Part shown: positions 50,812 to 60,150 of the stretch, piece after piece
Position numbering within the stretch: position 1 is the first letter of the stretch
How the letters are laid out: each line of letters begins with the position of its first letter
Assembly (NCBI RefSeq): GCF_013620795.1
Contig: NZ_LGLW01000002.1
Location: forward strand, 208,524 to 272,523
DNA length: 64,000 nucleotides
Direction of reading: 5' to 3'
Source of the DNA: Pseudomonas sp. Q2-TVG4-2
Lineage (GTDB): Bacteria > Pseudomonadota > Gammaproteobacteria > Pseudomonadales > Pseudomonadaceae
The notes under the pieces: generated by a model
Told to the model about the DNA's origin: nothing
Databases searched by the model: none
What the model saw: the letters and a program-made list of their open reading frames with translations, nothing else
Position numbers and translations under genes: made by a program

Positions 50812-53640
50812 GTGGATAGCCAGTCGATAATCCTGATCGTTGCGCAAGACACAGCCGGTGCGGTGCAACGGCTGGTCGAAGATATCGCCGTTTCGCAGCA
50901 ACTGCAGCTGACCACGATCGATCAGGCGCAGCTCACCGCCAGCCCGTCTGGGCCGTTGGCCGCCGCAGAGCCGCCGCTGTTGCTACTGGCGCCAGGACTC
51001 AACCGGCCGCTGGCCGTGGCCCGGACCATACGTGGCCAGTGGCGGAACTGCGAACTCATCTTTCTCTGTCCGGTGGGCGGTATCGAGCCGCTGCGGCGCG
51101 AGTTTGGCGTGGCCCCGCTGATCGGCCCGCACTGGTCCATCGTGGAGCTCAGCCAACCGTTGCTGGCCCGGCAGATAAGCCAGACGCGCGCGGCGACTCA
51201 GCGCCGGCGCCGGTTGCGCACCACCCTCGACTTGGCCAACGCAGCGCTCGGTGCGCCACGCCCGTCGGTGGAAAGCACCTATCAGCGTCGGCTGAATGCC
51301 AGCCACTACTTGCACAACTTCATCGATGCGGCGCGAGATGCCATCGTCGGCCTCGATAACGCGCTCAACGTCCTGTACTGGAGCGCGGGTGCCGAAGAGC
51401 TGTTCCGGCTGCCGGTCCGCGAGGCGGTGCAGCTCAACGCCGAGCAGCTGCCGTTCTGGTCGCCGGCGCTGCACGCAACTGTTCAGCAGGTGCTTGCCGG
51501 CACCGTCTCGCGCCCCTTGGAATGCTCCTGCATGCTGGGCGAGTCCGAGAGCACGCTGGAAGTCTTGCCCTCCGCCGTGCGCGATGGAAATCAGCAGGTC
51601 ATTGGCGTATCGCTGACGGTACGCGACATCTCCGCGTTGACCGCCGAGCGCCGCGCCAATGAACAGCGAGGGCGCGAGATAACCGAGGAGCGCCAGCACC
51701 TGCATCGCTTGTTCGACCAGGCGCCTGGCTTCATCGCCATTACCCAGGGTCCACAGCACATACTGGAAATCGCCAACCGCGCCTTCCATCAGCTGGTCGG
51801 CCAGCGCGACGTGATTGGTAGGCCGGCACTGGTCGTTTTCCCACAAACCGAGGGGCGTGATCTGGGCGGACTGTTGGATCAGATCTACGCCACCAAAAGG
51901 CCCTATGTGGGCCGGGCAATCCCTGTTCTGGTCAGCCGTCCGGGCAACGAAGGGGCGCAACGGCGTTTCGTCGACTTCATCTTTCAACCGGTATTGACCG
52001 AACAGGAAGAAGTGACCGGAATTTTTTGCCAGGGCCATGACGTGACGCAGCAGATTCTCGCCCAGCAGGCGCTGCAGCGATCCCAGGACAATCTGCTGGA
52101 GCTGGTGAACGAGCGCACCCGCGAGCTTGAGCAAAGCCGCCATGCGTTGTACCAGTCGCAGAAGCTGGAGGCGATTGGCAAGCTGACCGGTGGCGTGGCG
52201 CATGACTTCAACAACGTGCTTCAGGTGATTGCCGGCAACCTTCAGCTGATGCGGCCAATGCTTGCGGCTGCATCGCTCGGATCGGCGCGCCTGGATGCTG
52301 CTGCGCAGGCGGTCGACCGCGGGGCCAAGCTGGCGGCCGAACTGCTGGCCTTTGCGCGGCGGCAGCCGTTGCGGCCGATGCCAACCAATCTGGGACGCCT
52401 GTTGCGCAGCATGGACGAGCTGTTGCGTCAGGCGCTGGGCGAGCGGGTGGAGATCGAAACGGTTGTCTCCGGTGGCCTTTGGACCACCATGGTCGACCCG
52501 CACCAGCTCGAGAACGTCCTGCTCAACCTGGCGATCAACGCCCGCGACGCCATGCGTGAGGGCGGTAAGCTGACGCTCGAACTCAGCAACGCCATGCTCG
52601 ACGAGCACTACACACAGACCCAGATCGATGTCGCGCCAGGTCAGTACGTAATGCTGGCGGTCTCCGACACGGGCTCCGGCATGACCGAACAGACCCTCGA
52701 GCGGGCCTTCGAGCCCTTCTATACCACCAAGCCGGAAGGCGAGGGGACGGGGCTCGGTCTGAGCATGGCGTATGGGTTTGCCAAACAGAGCGGTGGTCAT
52801 ATCCGTATCTACAGCGAGCTGGGCAGCGGCACCACGGTCAAGCTGTACCTGCCGCGTACCGAGCAGCCTGAGGTGGTTGCCGTTGCGTCGCCGATCGGGG
52901 CCGCTGAGGGGGGGGACGAGACGATTCTGGTGGTCGAGGACGACCTTGCCGTACAGGCGACGGTCATCGAGCTGCTGTCCGGTCTCGGCTATCGGGTGTT
53001 GCGTGCCAATGATGCGCAGAGCGCGCTGAGCATCCTGCAGAGCGGCATGGCGATCGACCTGCTGTTCACCGACGTGGTCATGCCGGGCAAACTCAGCAGT
53101 ACTGAGCTGGCGCGGCAGGCGAAGTTACTATTGCCGGATATCGCTGTGCTGTTCACCTCGGGCTACACCCGAAACGCGATCGTCCATGGTGGCAAGCTGG
53201 ATGCCGGGGTCGAGTTGCTGAGCAAGCCGTATCGACAAGAAGACCTGGCACGCAAGGTCCGCCAGCTACTGGGCCCGCATGATCATCCGCAGGCATCGGC
53301 GACCCCCGTTCGCCGCCATGCGCTGGTGGTTGAAGACCAGCTGCCACTGCTGGAGCTGACCTGCGAAATGCTCGACGAGCTGGATATCGCAACGGTTGGC
53401 GTGCCCTCCGCCGAGGACGCTTCGCGGGCATTGGCCGAGCGGCACTTCGATTATTTGCTGGTGGACGTCAACCTGCCAGGGATGTCCGGCCCCGAGTTTG
53501 CCGCGCTGGCGCTAGAGGCGCATCCCGGGCTGCGCGTGGTGTTCATGTCGGGAGACGGCGTGATTGAAACGGAGCTGCCCGCTCGCTCGTTGCCCAAGCC
53601 CTACTCCTTCGAGCAACTCGAAGCGATTCTCGCCGACTGA
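50812..53640 (+). CDS. Hybrid sensor histidine kinase with two receiver domains
   Basis: A 942-residue cytosolic kinase with no membrane helix. An N-terminal receiver-like region of unclear function, two PAS domains (about residues 170-285 and 290-410), a coiled coil, HisKA with His464 in GGVAHDFNNVLQVI, and an ATPase domain (NLAINARDAMREGGKL, GTGLGLSMAYGFAKQSGG) are present. Two receivers follow, with Asp754 (LFTDVVMPG) and Asp885 (LLVDVNLPG). Signal, output and partner are unknown, and no response regulator with an output domain is adjacent. The start is a GTG 8 bases after the acyl-CoA dehydrogenase stop; an ATG at 50764 would overlap that gene. Confidence 0.9.
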   Translation: MDSQSIILIVAQDTAGAVQRLVEDIAVSQQLQLTTIDQAQLTASPSGPLAAAEPPLLLLAPGLNRPLAVARTIRGQWRNCELIFLCPVGGIEPLRREFGVAPLIGPHWSIVELSQPLLARQISQTRAATQRRRRLRTTLDLANAALGAPRPSVESTYQRRLNASHYLHNFIDAARDAIVGLDNALNVLYWSAGAEELFRLPVREAVQLNAEQLPFWSPALHATVQQVLAGTVSRPLECSCMLGESESTLEVLPSAVRDGNQQVIGVSLTVRDISALTAERRANEQRGREITEERQHLHRLFDQAPGFIAITQGPQHILEIANRAFHQLVGQRDVIGRPALVVFPQTEGRDLGGLLDQIYATKRPYVGRAIPVLVSRPGNEGAQRRFVDFIFQPVLTEQEEVTGIFCQGHDVTQQILAQQALQRSQDNLLELVNERTRELEQSRHALYQSQKLEAIGKLTGGVAHDFNNVLQVIAGNLQLMRPMLAAASLGSARLDAAAQAVDRGAKLAAELLAFARRQPLRPMPTNLGRLLRSMDELLRQALGERVEIETVVSGGLWTTMVDPHQLENVLLNLAINARDAMREGGKLTLELSNAMLDEHYTQTQIDVAPGQYVMLAVSDTGSGMTEQTLERAFEPFYTTKPEGEGTGLGLSMAYGFAKQSGGHIRIYSELGSGTTVKLYLPRTEQPEVVAVASPIGAAEGGDETILVVEDDLAVQATVIELLSGLGYRVLRANDAQSALSILQSGMAIDLLFTDVVMPGKLSSTELARQAKLLLPDIAVLFTSGYTRNAIVHGGKLDAGVELLSKPYRQEDLARKVRQLLGPHDHPQASATPVRRHALVVEDQLPLLELTCEMLDELDIATVGVPSAEDASRALAERHFDYLLVDVNLPGMSGPEFAALALEAHPGLRVVFMSGDGVIETELPARSLPKPYSFEQLEAILAD

Positions 53641-53693
53641 TCCGCATCGTTGCGCCCACGTCGGGTGCTGGGCGCAATTTATTTTGCGATACC

Positions 53694-53720
53694 TGTCGAT
53701 TCTGCATCCGATGACTCGAC
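53694..53720 (+). promoter_or_regulatory. Candidate ECF42-type promoter
   Basis: TGTCGA at 53694-53699 and CGAC at 53717-53720, 17 bases apart, precede the first DGPF gene by 37 bases. The TGTCGA and CGA/TC elements match what is described for ECF42-group promoters of DGPF genes. The sigma factor encoded downstream is a likely user. Confidence 0.5.
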
Positions 53721-53757
53721 TAGCAGGTAACAACCCGCTCCTTCGAGGGATGCAGCG

Positions 53758-54114
53758 ATGCGTTATCTGTGTCTGGTCTATCTGGATGAAAACGCTCTGG
53801 CGGGTCTGCCGCCCCGGGCGCAGGCCGCGCTGGACGCCGAATGCCGCGATTATCGCGAGGGGCTGCAGCGCAGCGGGCGGCTGATCATCGGCGAAGCGCT
53901 GCAATCGGAACTCAGCGCCACCACCGTACGCGTACAAGGTGATCACGTCTCGCTGCGCGATGGGCCGGTTGCCGTCGGCCGCGAGCAACCCTTCGCCATC
54001 TATCTATTCGAGGCGTCCGATCTCAATGACGCCATCCTGCTGGCTTCGCGCATTCCGCCGGTCCGCCTGGGCTGTGCCGAAGTGCGGGCGTTGCATCCGC
54101 GTGCGCCTCCCTGA
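53758..54114 (+). CDS. YCII-related (DGPF-type) protein, first copy
   Basis: A 118-residue YciI-like protein. MRYLCLVYLDENALAGLPPR, the His-lacking core ALQSELSATTVRVQGDHVSL with DGPVAVG and the IYLFEASDLNDAILLASRIP end are the DGPF/YCII pattern. Such proteins are usually encoded next to ECF42 sigma factors, as here. The molecular function is not known; some YciI proteins are ferredoxin-like with a possible enzymatic site. Confidence 0.86.
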   Translation: MRYLCLVYLDENALAGLPPRAQAALDAECRDYREGLQRSGRLIIGEALQSELSATTVRVQGDHVSLRDGPVAVGREQPFAIYLFEASDLNDAILLASRIPPVRLGCAEVRALHPRAPP

Positions 54115-54186
54115 TCCGTCGTCCTTCCGTTTCGCAAAGCGCCTCTATTTCACCGCCACGTCCATCTAATCGATGAGGAAACGAAC

Positions 54187-54639
54187 ATGAACACGGCAAG
54201 CGATACTCAGAACGGAGAAGCTCGTATCCGTGAGCTGACCGCCGAATTCCAACAGGCGGTCGGCGTCAAGGATCTCGACCGGATCATGTCCCAGTATGCG
54301 CCCGATGTGGTGGCCTTCGATGCGGTCGGCGAGCTGCAGTTCAAGGGCATCGAGGCCTATCGCGCTCACTGGCAGCGCTGCTTCGACTTCTGCCAGGGCG
54401 ATGGTTTCTTCGAGACACAGGATGTCAGCATCACCGCCAGCGGCGACCTCGCGTTCAGCCATTCGCTGAGCCACTGCGGAGGGACCAACGACAAGGGCGA
54501 GATGCAGACAGCCTGGATGCGCGGTACTCGCTGCTGGCGTCTGCAGGGTGGCGACTGGAAGGTCGTCCACGAGCACTTCTCGATGCCTTTCGATATGGAA
54601 AGCGGCCAGGCCTGCTTCGGTCTCGAGCCCCGAGGCTGA
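54187..54639 (+). CDS. SnoaL/NTF2-like protein
   Basis: A 150-residue cone-shaped fold protein of the SnoaL/DUF4440 group. LTAEFQQAVGVKDLDRIMSQ, YAPDVVAFDAVGELQFKGIE and the second-half strand WRLQGGDWKVVHEHFSMPFD match. These proteins can be isomerases, hydratases or have unknown roles. It stands between the two DGPF genes and so is probably part of the same ECF42 regulon. Confidence 0.83.
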   Translation: MNTASDTQNGEARIRELTAEFQQAVGVKDLDRIMSQYAPDVVAFDAVGELQFKGIEAYRAHWQRCFDFCQGDGFFETQDVSITASGDLAFSHSLSHCGGTNDKGEMQTAWMRGTRCWRLQGGDWKVVHEHFSMPFDMESGQACFGLEPRG

Positions 54640-54739
54640 AGACCGTCTATAGCCCGGTAGCTGGCGCGTCGCAACGCCCTCGTGCTTTCGCCGCCAGCTG
54701 CTAAGGTTGTCTCTCGGCATGGACGTGATGGAGAACTGC

Positions 54740-55096
54740 ATGAAATACCTTTGCCTCGTCTATTACGACGAACAACGAGTGGATGCCATGACTGACGAGC
54801 AGTGGGCCGCATTGGTCGACCAGTGCATCGCCAACGGTGAGCGCCTGCGCGAAAGCGGGCATTTCATCGCCGGTGAGCCGCTGCAGTCGGTGCGCACCGC
54901 CAAGACCGTGAGGGTGCGTGAGGGCGCGGTGTCGGTGGTCGATGGCCCGTTCGCCGAAACCCGGGAGCAACTGGCCGGTTTCTATATGCTGGAGGCGGCC
55001 GATTTCGACGAGGCGGTGCAGCTGGCGGCGAAGATCCCGCCAGCCGCCCTCGGCAGTATCGAGGTTCGCCCGCTGCGCCAGCTGCCTGAACGTTGA
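54740..55096 (+). CDS. YCII-related (DGPF-type) protein, second copy
   Basis: A 118-residue protein with MKYLCLVYYDEQRVDAMTDE at the start and the DGPF motif in VVDGPFAETREQLAGFYMLE, more canonical than the first copy. The ATG at 54740 has GGAG at 54730-54733, so the upstream in-frame ATG at 54707 is less likely. The gene is followed 19 bases later by the sigma factor gene, a common pairing in the ECF42 group. Confidence 0.9.
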   Translation: MKYLCLVYYDEQRVDAMTDEQWAALVDQCIANGERLRESGHFIAGEPLQSVRTAKTVRVREGAVSVVDGPFAETREQLAGFYMLEAADFDEAVQLAAKIPPAALGSIEVRPLRQLPER

Positions 55097-55115
55097 ATCG
55101 CCGAGACGCGCTTGC

Positions 55116-56375
55116 GTGACGGCCACCTCGGGCGGAGACGCAGCGGGCCAGCGGGCTATCGAGGCCATCTACCGCAAGGAGTCGCGGCGCGTGCTGGCGA
55201 CCCTGATTCGCCTGCTCGGCGACTTCGATCTGGCCGAAGAGGCGTTGCACGACGCCTTTTACGCCGCCGTACGGCAATGGCCACGCGATGGGATACCGGC
55301 CAGTCCGCGCGCCTGGCTGGTGTCGGCGGGGCGCTTCAAGGCCATCGACGGCCTGCGTCGAAGGGCACGTTTCAATGCCTCGCTGAGCCTGCTGGCCGAT
55401 CAGTTGGACACCGCCGAGGAACCGGACTGGGACCGCGACGACCTGGAAGACGATCGCCTGCGGCTGGTCTTTACCTGCTGCCACCCGGCTTTGCCGGCCG
55501 ATGCGCAGGTGGCGCTGACCTTGCGCGAAGTCTGCGACCTGAAGACTGAGGAGATCGCCCGCGCCTTTCTCGTGTCGCCCAGCACCATTGCCCAGCGCAT
55601 CGTGCGCGCCAAACAGAAGATCCGTGATGCCGCAATCCCTTATCGCGTGCCGTCCCGTGACGAGTTGCCGTCGCGCCTGGATAACGTGCTTCGAGTGATC
55701 TACCTGGTATTCAACGAGGGCTACTCGGCATCCAGCGGCGCCGAGCTGACCCGGGCCGATCTGAGCGCCGAGGCGATCCGGTTGGCTCGGCTGCTGCAGG
55801 AGCTGTTGCCTGATCCAGAGCTGATGGGGTTGCTGGCGCTAATGCTGCTGCACGATGCCCGCCGCGCCGCGCGCACCGATGGCACGGGCGAGTTGGTGCG
55901 CCTCGACGAGCAGGATCGCAGCCTCTGGAACCGAGCGCAGATCGAAGAAGGCTCGGCGCTGGTGCAGCGTGCCCTGGCCTCGCGGCGTTTTGGCCCCTAC
56001 ACCTTGCAGGCTGCAATCGTCGCCGTACATGCCGATGCGCCCAGCGCGGCGCAGACCGACTGGGCGCAGATCGTCGGGCTCTATGACGTACTGTTGCGGG
56101 TCAGCCCTTCGTCGGTCATCGAGCTGAACCGCGCGGTGGCGATCGCCATGCGCGAGGGACCTGAAGCTGGTCTGGCACTGATCGATGACTTATTGGTCCG
56201 CGGGCTGCTGCACGATTATCACCTTCTGCATTCGGCCCGCGCCGATTTCTGCCGCCGCCTTGGCCGCCTGGACGAGGCACGAGCCGCCTATCGGAGGGCA
56301 CTGCAGCTGGCGCAGCTAGAGCCGGAGCGGCGTTTTCTGCAGCAACGGCTGGATGAGTTGAATGGTGCGGATTGA
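55116..56375 (+). CDS. ECF42-type RNA polymerase sigma factor with C-terminal TPR extension
   Basis: A 419-residue sigma factor. Region 2 (about residues 15-85, LIRLLGDFDLAEEALHDAFY, PRAWLVSAGRFKAIDGLRRR) and region 4 (about 130-190, LTLREVCDLKTEEIARAFLV, STIAQRIVRAKQKIRDA) are present, and the C-terminal 220 residues form TPR-like helices. This is the ECF42 layout, which lacks a classic anti-sigma factor. Start: GTG at 55116. The open frame upstream overlaps the DGPF gene and is not used. Confidence 0.92.
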   Translation: MTATSGGDAAGQRAIEAIYRKESRRVLATLIRLLGDFDLAEEALHDAFYAAVRQWPRDGIPASPRAWLVSAGRFKAIDGLRRRARFNASLSLLADQLDTAEEPDWDRDDLEDDRLRLVFTCCHPALPADAQVALTLREVCDLKTEEIARAFLVSPSTIAQRIVRAKQKIRDAAIPYRVPSRDELPSRLDNVLRVIYLVFNEGYSASSGAELTRADLSAEAIRLARLLQELLPDPELMGLLALMLLHDARRAARTDGTGELVRLDEQDRSLWNRAQIEEGSALVQRALASRRFGPYTLQAAIVAVHADAPSAAQTDWAQIVGLYDVLLRVSPSSVIELNRAVAIAMREGPEAGLALIDDLLVRGLLHDYHLLHSARADFCRRLGRLDEARAAYRRALQLAQLEPERRFLQQRLDELNGAD

Positions 56376-56436
56376 GGTTCTTGCGGCGTTCCCACGCAGA
56401 GCATCGAGATGGTCAACACCGCGCCGCGCCTGGCCT

Positions 56437-56608
56437 GTAGGAGCGAGCTTGCTCGCGAAGCTGTGCGTCACGCGGTGCACTCTGGATTGTCGATGGTGAA
56501 TTATCAACAGAGGATCCCCGTAGGGTGGGCCGGGCGGCGTTCCGCTTCAGCCCACCGTATCGCCGCCTTAGCCGGAGGAGGAGCGTTCGCGAGCAAGCTC
56601 GCTCCTAC
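56437..56608. repeat. REP doublet between the ECF42 locus and dctD
   Basis: GTAGGAGCGAGCTTGCTCGC at 56437 onward, facing TTCGCGAGCAAGCTCGCTCC at 56586 onward, about 125 bases apart. It is the canonical Pseudomonas REP core in convergent orientation, in a gap between converging genes. Confidence 0.85.
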
Positions 56609-56615
56609 CAAAAGC

Positions 56616-57980
56616 TCAGCCGTCGCCGCTGCCCACTGGCAAATAATCGCTGCGACTCAACCCATGGCGCTGCATCTTTTCGTTCAGGGTGCGGCGCGGC
56701 AGCTGCAGCTGGTTCATCACTTCGGTGATGTTGCCTTTGTGCTGTTGCAACGTGTTGTGCAGGCACTGCGCCTCGAAAGCTTCCATCTGTTCGGCCAGCG
56801 AAGCGCCGGCGGCAGGGCTGGCTGTGGTGCCCACACTCGTGGACGGAGGCGGCGTCAGGCCCAGCGCGTGACGTTCGGCGGCGTTGATCAGCTCGCGGAC
56901 GTTGCCCGGCCAGTCATGGCTGAGCAGCTGCGCCAGCTCGGTGGGGCTGGCCGTTACGGGTTCGCGACCGTGGCGCTGCGCCGCTTGGTTGACGAAGTGA
57001 TCGAACAGCAGCGGAATATCCTCGCGACGATCACGCAGCGGCGGAATATGCAGCTCGGCAACGTTCAGCCGATACAGCAGGTCTTCGCGGAAACGCCCAC
57101 CACGCACCTCTTCGAGCAGGTCCGGCTTGGCCGCGCTGATCACTCGCAGGTCCACCTCGATGCTGCGGTTCGAACCTAGGCGTTCCAGGGTTCTTTCCTG
57201 CAGCACGCGCAGCAGCTTGACCTGCTGCGCCAGTGGCATGCTCTCGATCTCATCGAGGAACAGCGTGCCGCCATGGGCATGCTCGATTCGGCCGATGCGT
57301 TTGGCCTGCGCGCCGGTGAAGGCGCCGCTCTCGTGGCCGAATAGCTCGCTCTCAAAGATGGTTTCGGGGATGGCTGCGCAGTTCAGCGCGACAAAGGGGT
57401 TGCGGGCGCGCGGGCTGAAGTCATGCAGGCAGCGCGCAACCTGCTCCTTGCCACTGCCGGTGTCGCCGCGGATCAGTACATTGACATCGGTGCCGGCCAG
57501 CTCCAGCACCTGACGCCGGAGGTGCTCCATGGCTCGCGAGACGCCCAACAGCATCGACTCGATGCGCCCCTTGCGAGTGAATTGCTCGCGCAGCTGGCGG
57601 TTTTCGCAGACCAGCCGGCGCTTTTCCTGGGCACGGCGCACGCTGTCGAGCAGGCGCTCCGGGGTGAAGGGTTTCTCGATAAAGTCGTAGGCGCCCTGAT
57701 GCAGCGCCTGCACCGCCATCGGCACGTCGCCATGGCCGGTGACCATGATCACCGGCAGCTCTGGATCCAATGCCACGAGCCGCTCCAGCAGGCCGAGGCC
57801 ATCCAGATCAGGCATGCGCACGTCGCTGATCAGCACGCCAGCGAAGTCCCGGTCAATCAGGGCCAGTGCCTGCTGAGCGCTGGCACAGGTGCGCACACTG
57901 AAACCGGACAGCTCCAGCCACTGCTGAACTGCCTGGCGTATCGCTGCTTCGTCGTCGATAAAGATGACCTGACCGCTCAT
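56616..57980 (-). CDS. dctD: C4-dicarboxylate response regulator DctD
   Basis: A 454-residue NtrC-type regulator. The receiver has Asp53 in LISDVRMPDLDG. The AAA+ domain has Walker A GDTGSGKE, GAFTGA in HESGAFTGAQAK and LFLDEIESMP. A Fis-type helix-turn-helix ends the protein. It is paired with the DctB-like kinase gene, 27 bases upstream, so it most likely drives sigma-54-dependent expression of C4-dicarboxylate transporter genes, which are not in this window. Confidence 0.9.
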   Translation of the reverse strand: MSGQVIFIDDEAAIRQAVQQWLELSGFSVRTCASAQQALALIDRDFAGVLISDVRMPDLDGLGLLERLVALDPELPVIMVTGHGDVPMAVQALHQGAYDFIEKPFTPERLLDSVRRAQEKRRLVCENRQLREQFTRKGRIESMLLGVSRAMEHLRRQVLELAGTDVNVLIRGDTGSGKEQVARCLHDFSPRARNPFVALNCAAIPETIFESELFGHESGAFTGAQAKRIGRIEHAHGGTLFLDEIESMPLAQQVKLLRVLQERTLERLGSNRSIEVDLRVISAAKPDLLEEVRGGRFREDLLYRLNVAELHIPPLRDRREDIPLLFDHFVNQAAQRHGREPVTASPTELAQLLSHDWPGNVRELINAAERHALGLTPPPSTSVGTTASPAAGASLAEQMEAFEAQCLHNTLQQHKGNITEVMNQLQLPRRTLNEKMQRHGLSRSDYLPVGSGDG

Positions 57981-58007
57981 GTCTCACTCCTTATGCCTGC
58001 TGTCAGT

Positions 58008-59798
58008 CTACTCGTCGACATGCTGTTCGGCTGCCGGCAGATGCAGTACGAACACCGCCCCAAGGGCATCGTTGTACACCTCCAGATCGCCGCCAAGGTC
58101 GCGCACGATGCCGTAGGAAACCGCCAATCCCAAGCCGAGGCCCTGGCCGACCGGTTTGGTAGTGAAGAAGGGCTCGAAAACTTGGTCCAGATGCTCGCTG
58201 GCGATGCCGCCGCCGCTGTCGGCGACGCTCAGCGTCCAGCTCTGGCGGTCGCGATGGCAGTCGACGCGCAGTTGACGGATCTGACAGCCCTGCATGGCGT
58301 CGAGCGCGTTGGTTAGCAGGTTGATCAGTACCTGTTCCAGTCGGATGGCGTCGCCGCTGACCCAGGCGTCGGCCGGCATCTGACGCAACACCTCGACGCC
58401 GTCGCTGCGGATCCGTGGGCCGAGCAGCTGTAATGCCTGCTCCAGAACATCGGCCAGGTTCAAGCGCTGGCGCAGCCCCGCAGGGCTCTTGCGAGCAAAG
58501 GTTTTCAGGTGACTGGTCAGCGCCGCCATCCGTTCGAGCAAACCTTCGACCTGGCCGAGGCCTTCACGCACAGCCTCGGTGCGGCCGTTGTCGAGCAGCA
58601 GCCGCTGGCTGGCCAACTGCATGCGGAGGGCGGTCAGTGGCTGGTTGATCTCGTGGGCCAGTGCGGCGGACATCTGCCCCAGCGCTGCCATGCGCGCGGC
58701 ATGCACCAGCTCGTCCTGGGCGGTGTGGAGTTCGCGGGTGCGCGCCGCCACGAGGCGCTCGAGTTCGCTGCGATTGCGCTGCTCGGCGCGGCGTGTCTTG
58801 CGCCGCTGGGCCAGGTAGAGCAGCAGAAACGCCAGGGTCATCCATACGCCAGCAGCGGCCAGGCGATAGCTGCGCACATTGGCGGCGATCAGCTGCGGCT
58901 CCTGTAGCAAATGCAGCGTCCAGTTTTCTTCTGGCAGCTGCAACCGCTGCCAGAGGTAGTTGCGGCGGCCATCCGGGCCATCCACCTGGCGCCGTTCGCT
59001 GTCTTCGGCGATGCGCTGCAGCGTGTGATTCGGCAAGGGTTGGAGATTCTGCTCGGCGTAGCGCCGCGCGGCGACCAGACGATCGCGCACCTCGTCGCTG
59101 AGCGGACGCAGATAGCGGAAGCGCCAGGCGGGGCGGTTGGTAAGGATGACGATATCCAGCGAATCGGTAATCAACAGGATGCCCGACTGTCCGACCCACT
59201 CGCGCTGCATGTCTTCCAGTTCAAGCTTGACCACCAGCACACCGATCACCTCGCCAACTCCGTTTTTTACTGAACTGGAAAGAAAGTAACCGGGGATGCC
59301 GGTGGTCACGCCGACGGCGAAGTAGCGTCCGGAGTCGTTTGCCAGCGCATCAAGGAAATACGGGCGGAAGGCGTAGTTGTTGCCGACGAAGCTGGTCCAG
59401 TCGCGCCAGTTGCTCGCCGCGAGGGTTTCGCCGTTGCGGTCTAGCAGATAGAGCACCGAAGAGCCCGCCGCCTGGTTTTGCTGCTCCAGACGCTGGTTCA
59501 GCTGTTCGCGCAGGGTCAGGTCGTCGGGGTTGCTCAGCAGCCGCTGGATATCGCTATCCAGCGCCAGCAGCGCCGGCACCGAGCGAAAGCGTTCCACCTG
59601 CGTATGGATCGCCTGGGCGTACAGCTCGAGTTGCCCGCGCGCTTCCTGGCTGCGCTCGCCCCAGGCTCGCTGCTCGGCAATGCGTCCGGCCCCGTACATG
59701 CTCAGCAACAACCCAACGATTATCAGCAGGACGATGAGAACGACACGGAGGCGGCTGGAAAGGGCAGGCATGGCGGGCTCGCTATGAGGATTTCGCAT
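58008..59798 (-). CDS. dctB: C4-dicarboxylate sensor kinase DctB
   Basis: About 596 residues. A short N-terminus, a membrane helix ([20 protein letters not shown]), a periplasmic PAS-like sensor of about 250 residues with [20 protein letters not shown] and [20 protein letters not shown], a second membrane helix, HisKA with [20 protein letters not shown] and an ATPase domain with the [18 protein letters not shown] motif are present. This matches DctB, the malate/fumarate/succinate sensor. The start is uncertain: 59798 and 59771 are both ATG and neither has a strong ribosome site. Confidence 0.87.
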   Translation of the reverse strand: MRNPHSEPAMPALSSRLRVVLIVLLIIVGLLLSMYGAGRIAEQRAWGERSQEARGQLELYAQAIHTQVERFRSVPALLALDSDIQRLLSNPDDLTLREQLNQRLEQQNQAAGSSVLYLLDRNGETLAASNWRDWTSFVGNNYAFRPYFLDALANDSGRYFAVGVTTGIPGYFLSSSVKNGVGEVIGVLVVKLELEDMQREWVGQSGILLITDSLDIVILTNRPAWRFRYLRPLSDEVRDRLVAARRYAEQNLQPLPNHTLQRIAEDSERRQVDGPDGRRNYLWQRLQLPEENWTLHLLQEPQLIAANVRSYRLAAAGVWMTLAFLLLYLAQRRKTRRAEQRNRSELERLVAARTRELHTAQDELVHAARMAALGQMSAALAHEINQPLTALRMQLASQRLLLDNGRTEAVREGLGQVEGLLERMAALTSHLKTFARKSPAGLRQRLNLADVLEQALQLLGPRIRSDGVEVLRQMPADAWVSGDAIRLEQVLINLLTNALDAMQGCQIRQLRVDCHRDRQSWTLSVADSGGGIASEHLDQVFEPFFTTKPVGQGLGLGLAVSYGIVRDLGGDLEVYNDALGAVFVLHLPAAEQHVDE

Positions 59799-60150
59799 GG
59801 TAAGCCAAAGTGCCTGCATGATGGTTTCCGCGCCGGCAATCGGCAATCGGCGAACGAGCAGGTGCGGGTCGCGAAAACCGGTCGGTTTCGGTATCCTTGC
59901 CAGCCCTTTCGGCGTCCCGACCGCCGAGGCCTCCATGAGAGACGAAATCCATGATCTGGCTGCCTAGTCCGCCATAGCGCAACACCCCCCCTACATCTGA
60001 CTGCGACCGCCTGTCATGGGCGCGGTCGTGTTCTGCCGTGCGCCGCGCCTTATGCGCGTGGATTGCACCCATACTTGAATTTGAAACTAGCCTCGTATCA
60101 GCCGCGTACCGTTTCGGCCCGCAGGTTGTGCTTTTGCTCTGGATACCCTG
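59799..60150. other. Non-coding interval between dctB and the SulP gene
   Basis: About 350 bases of divergent upstream region. Open frames here have no recognisable domain. I see no clear promoter match. Confidence 0.55.

Noticed and set aside
50983..52800. A 605-codon open frame on the minus strand
   Set aside because: It is antisense to the hybrid histidine kinase and shows only shadow composition.
56616..59798. DctB/DctD as regulators of the nearby flagellar system
   Set aside because: DctD is a sigma-54 activator, but the pair has the family's C4-dicarboxylate layout and lies more than 8 kb from the flagellar block beyond unrelated genes.
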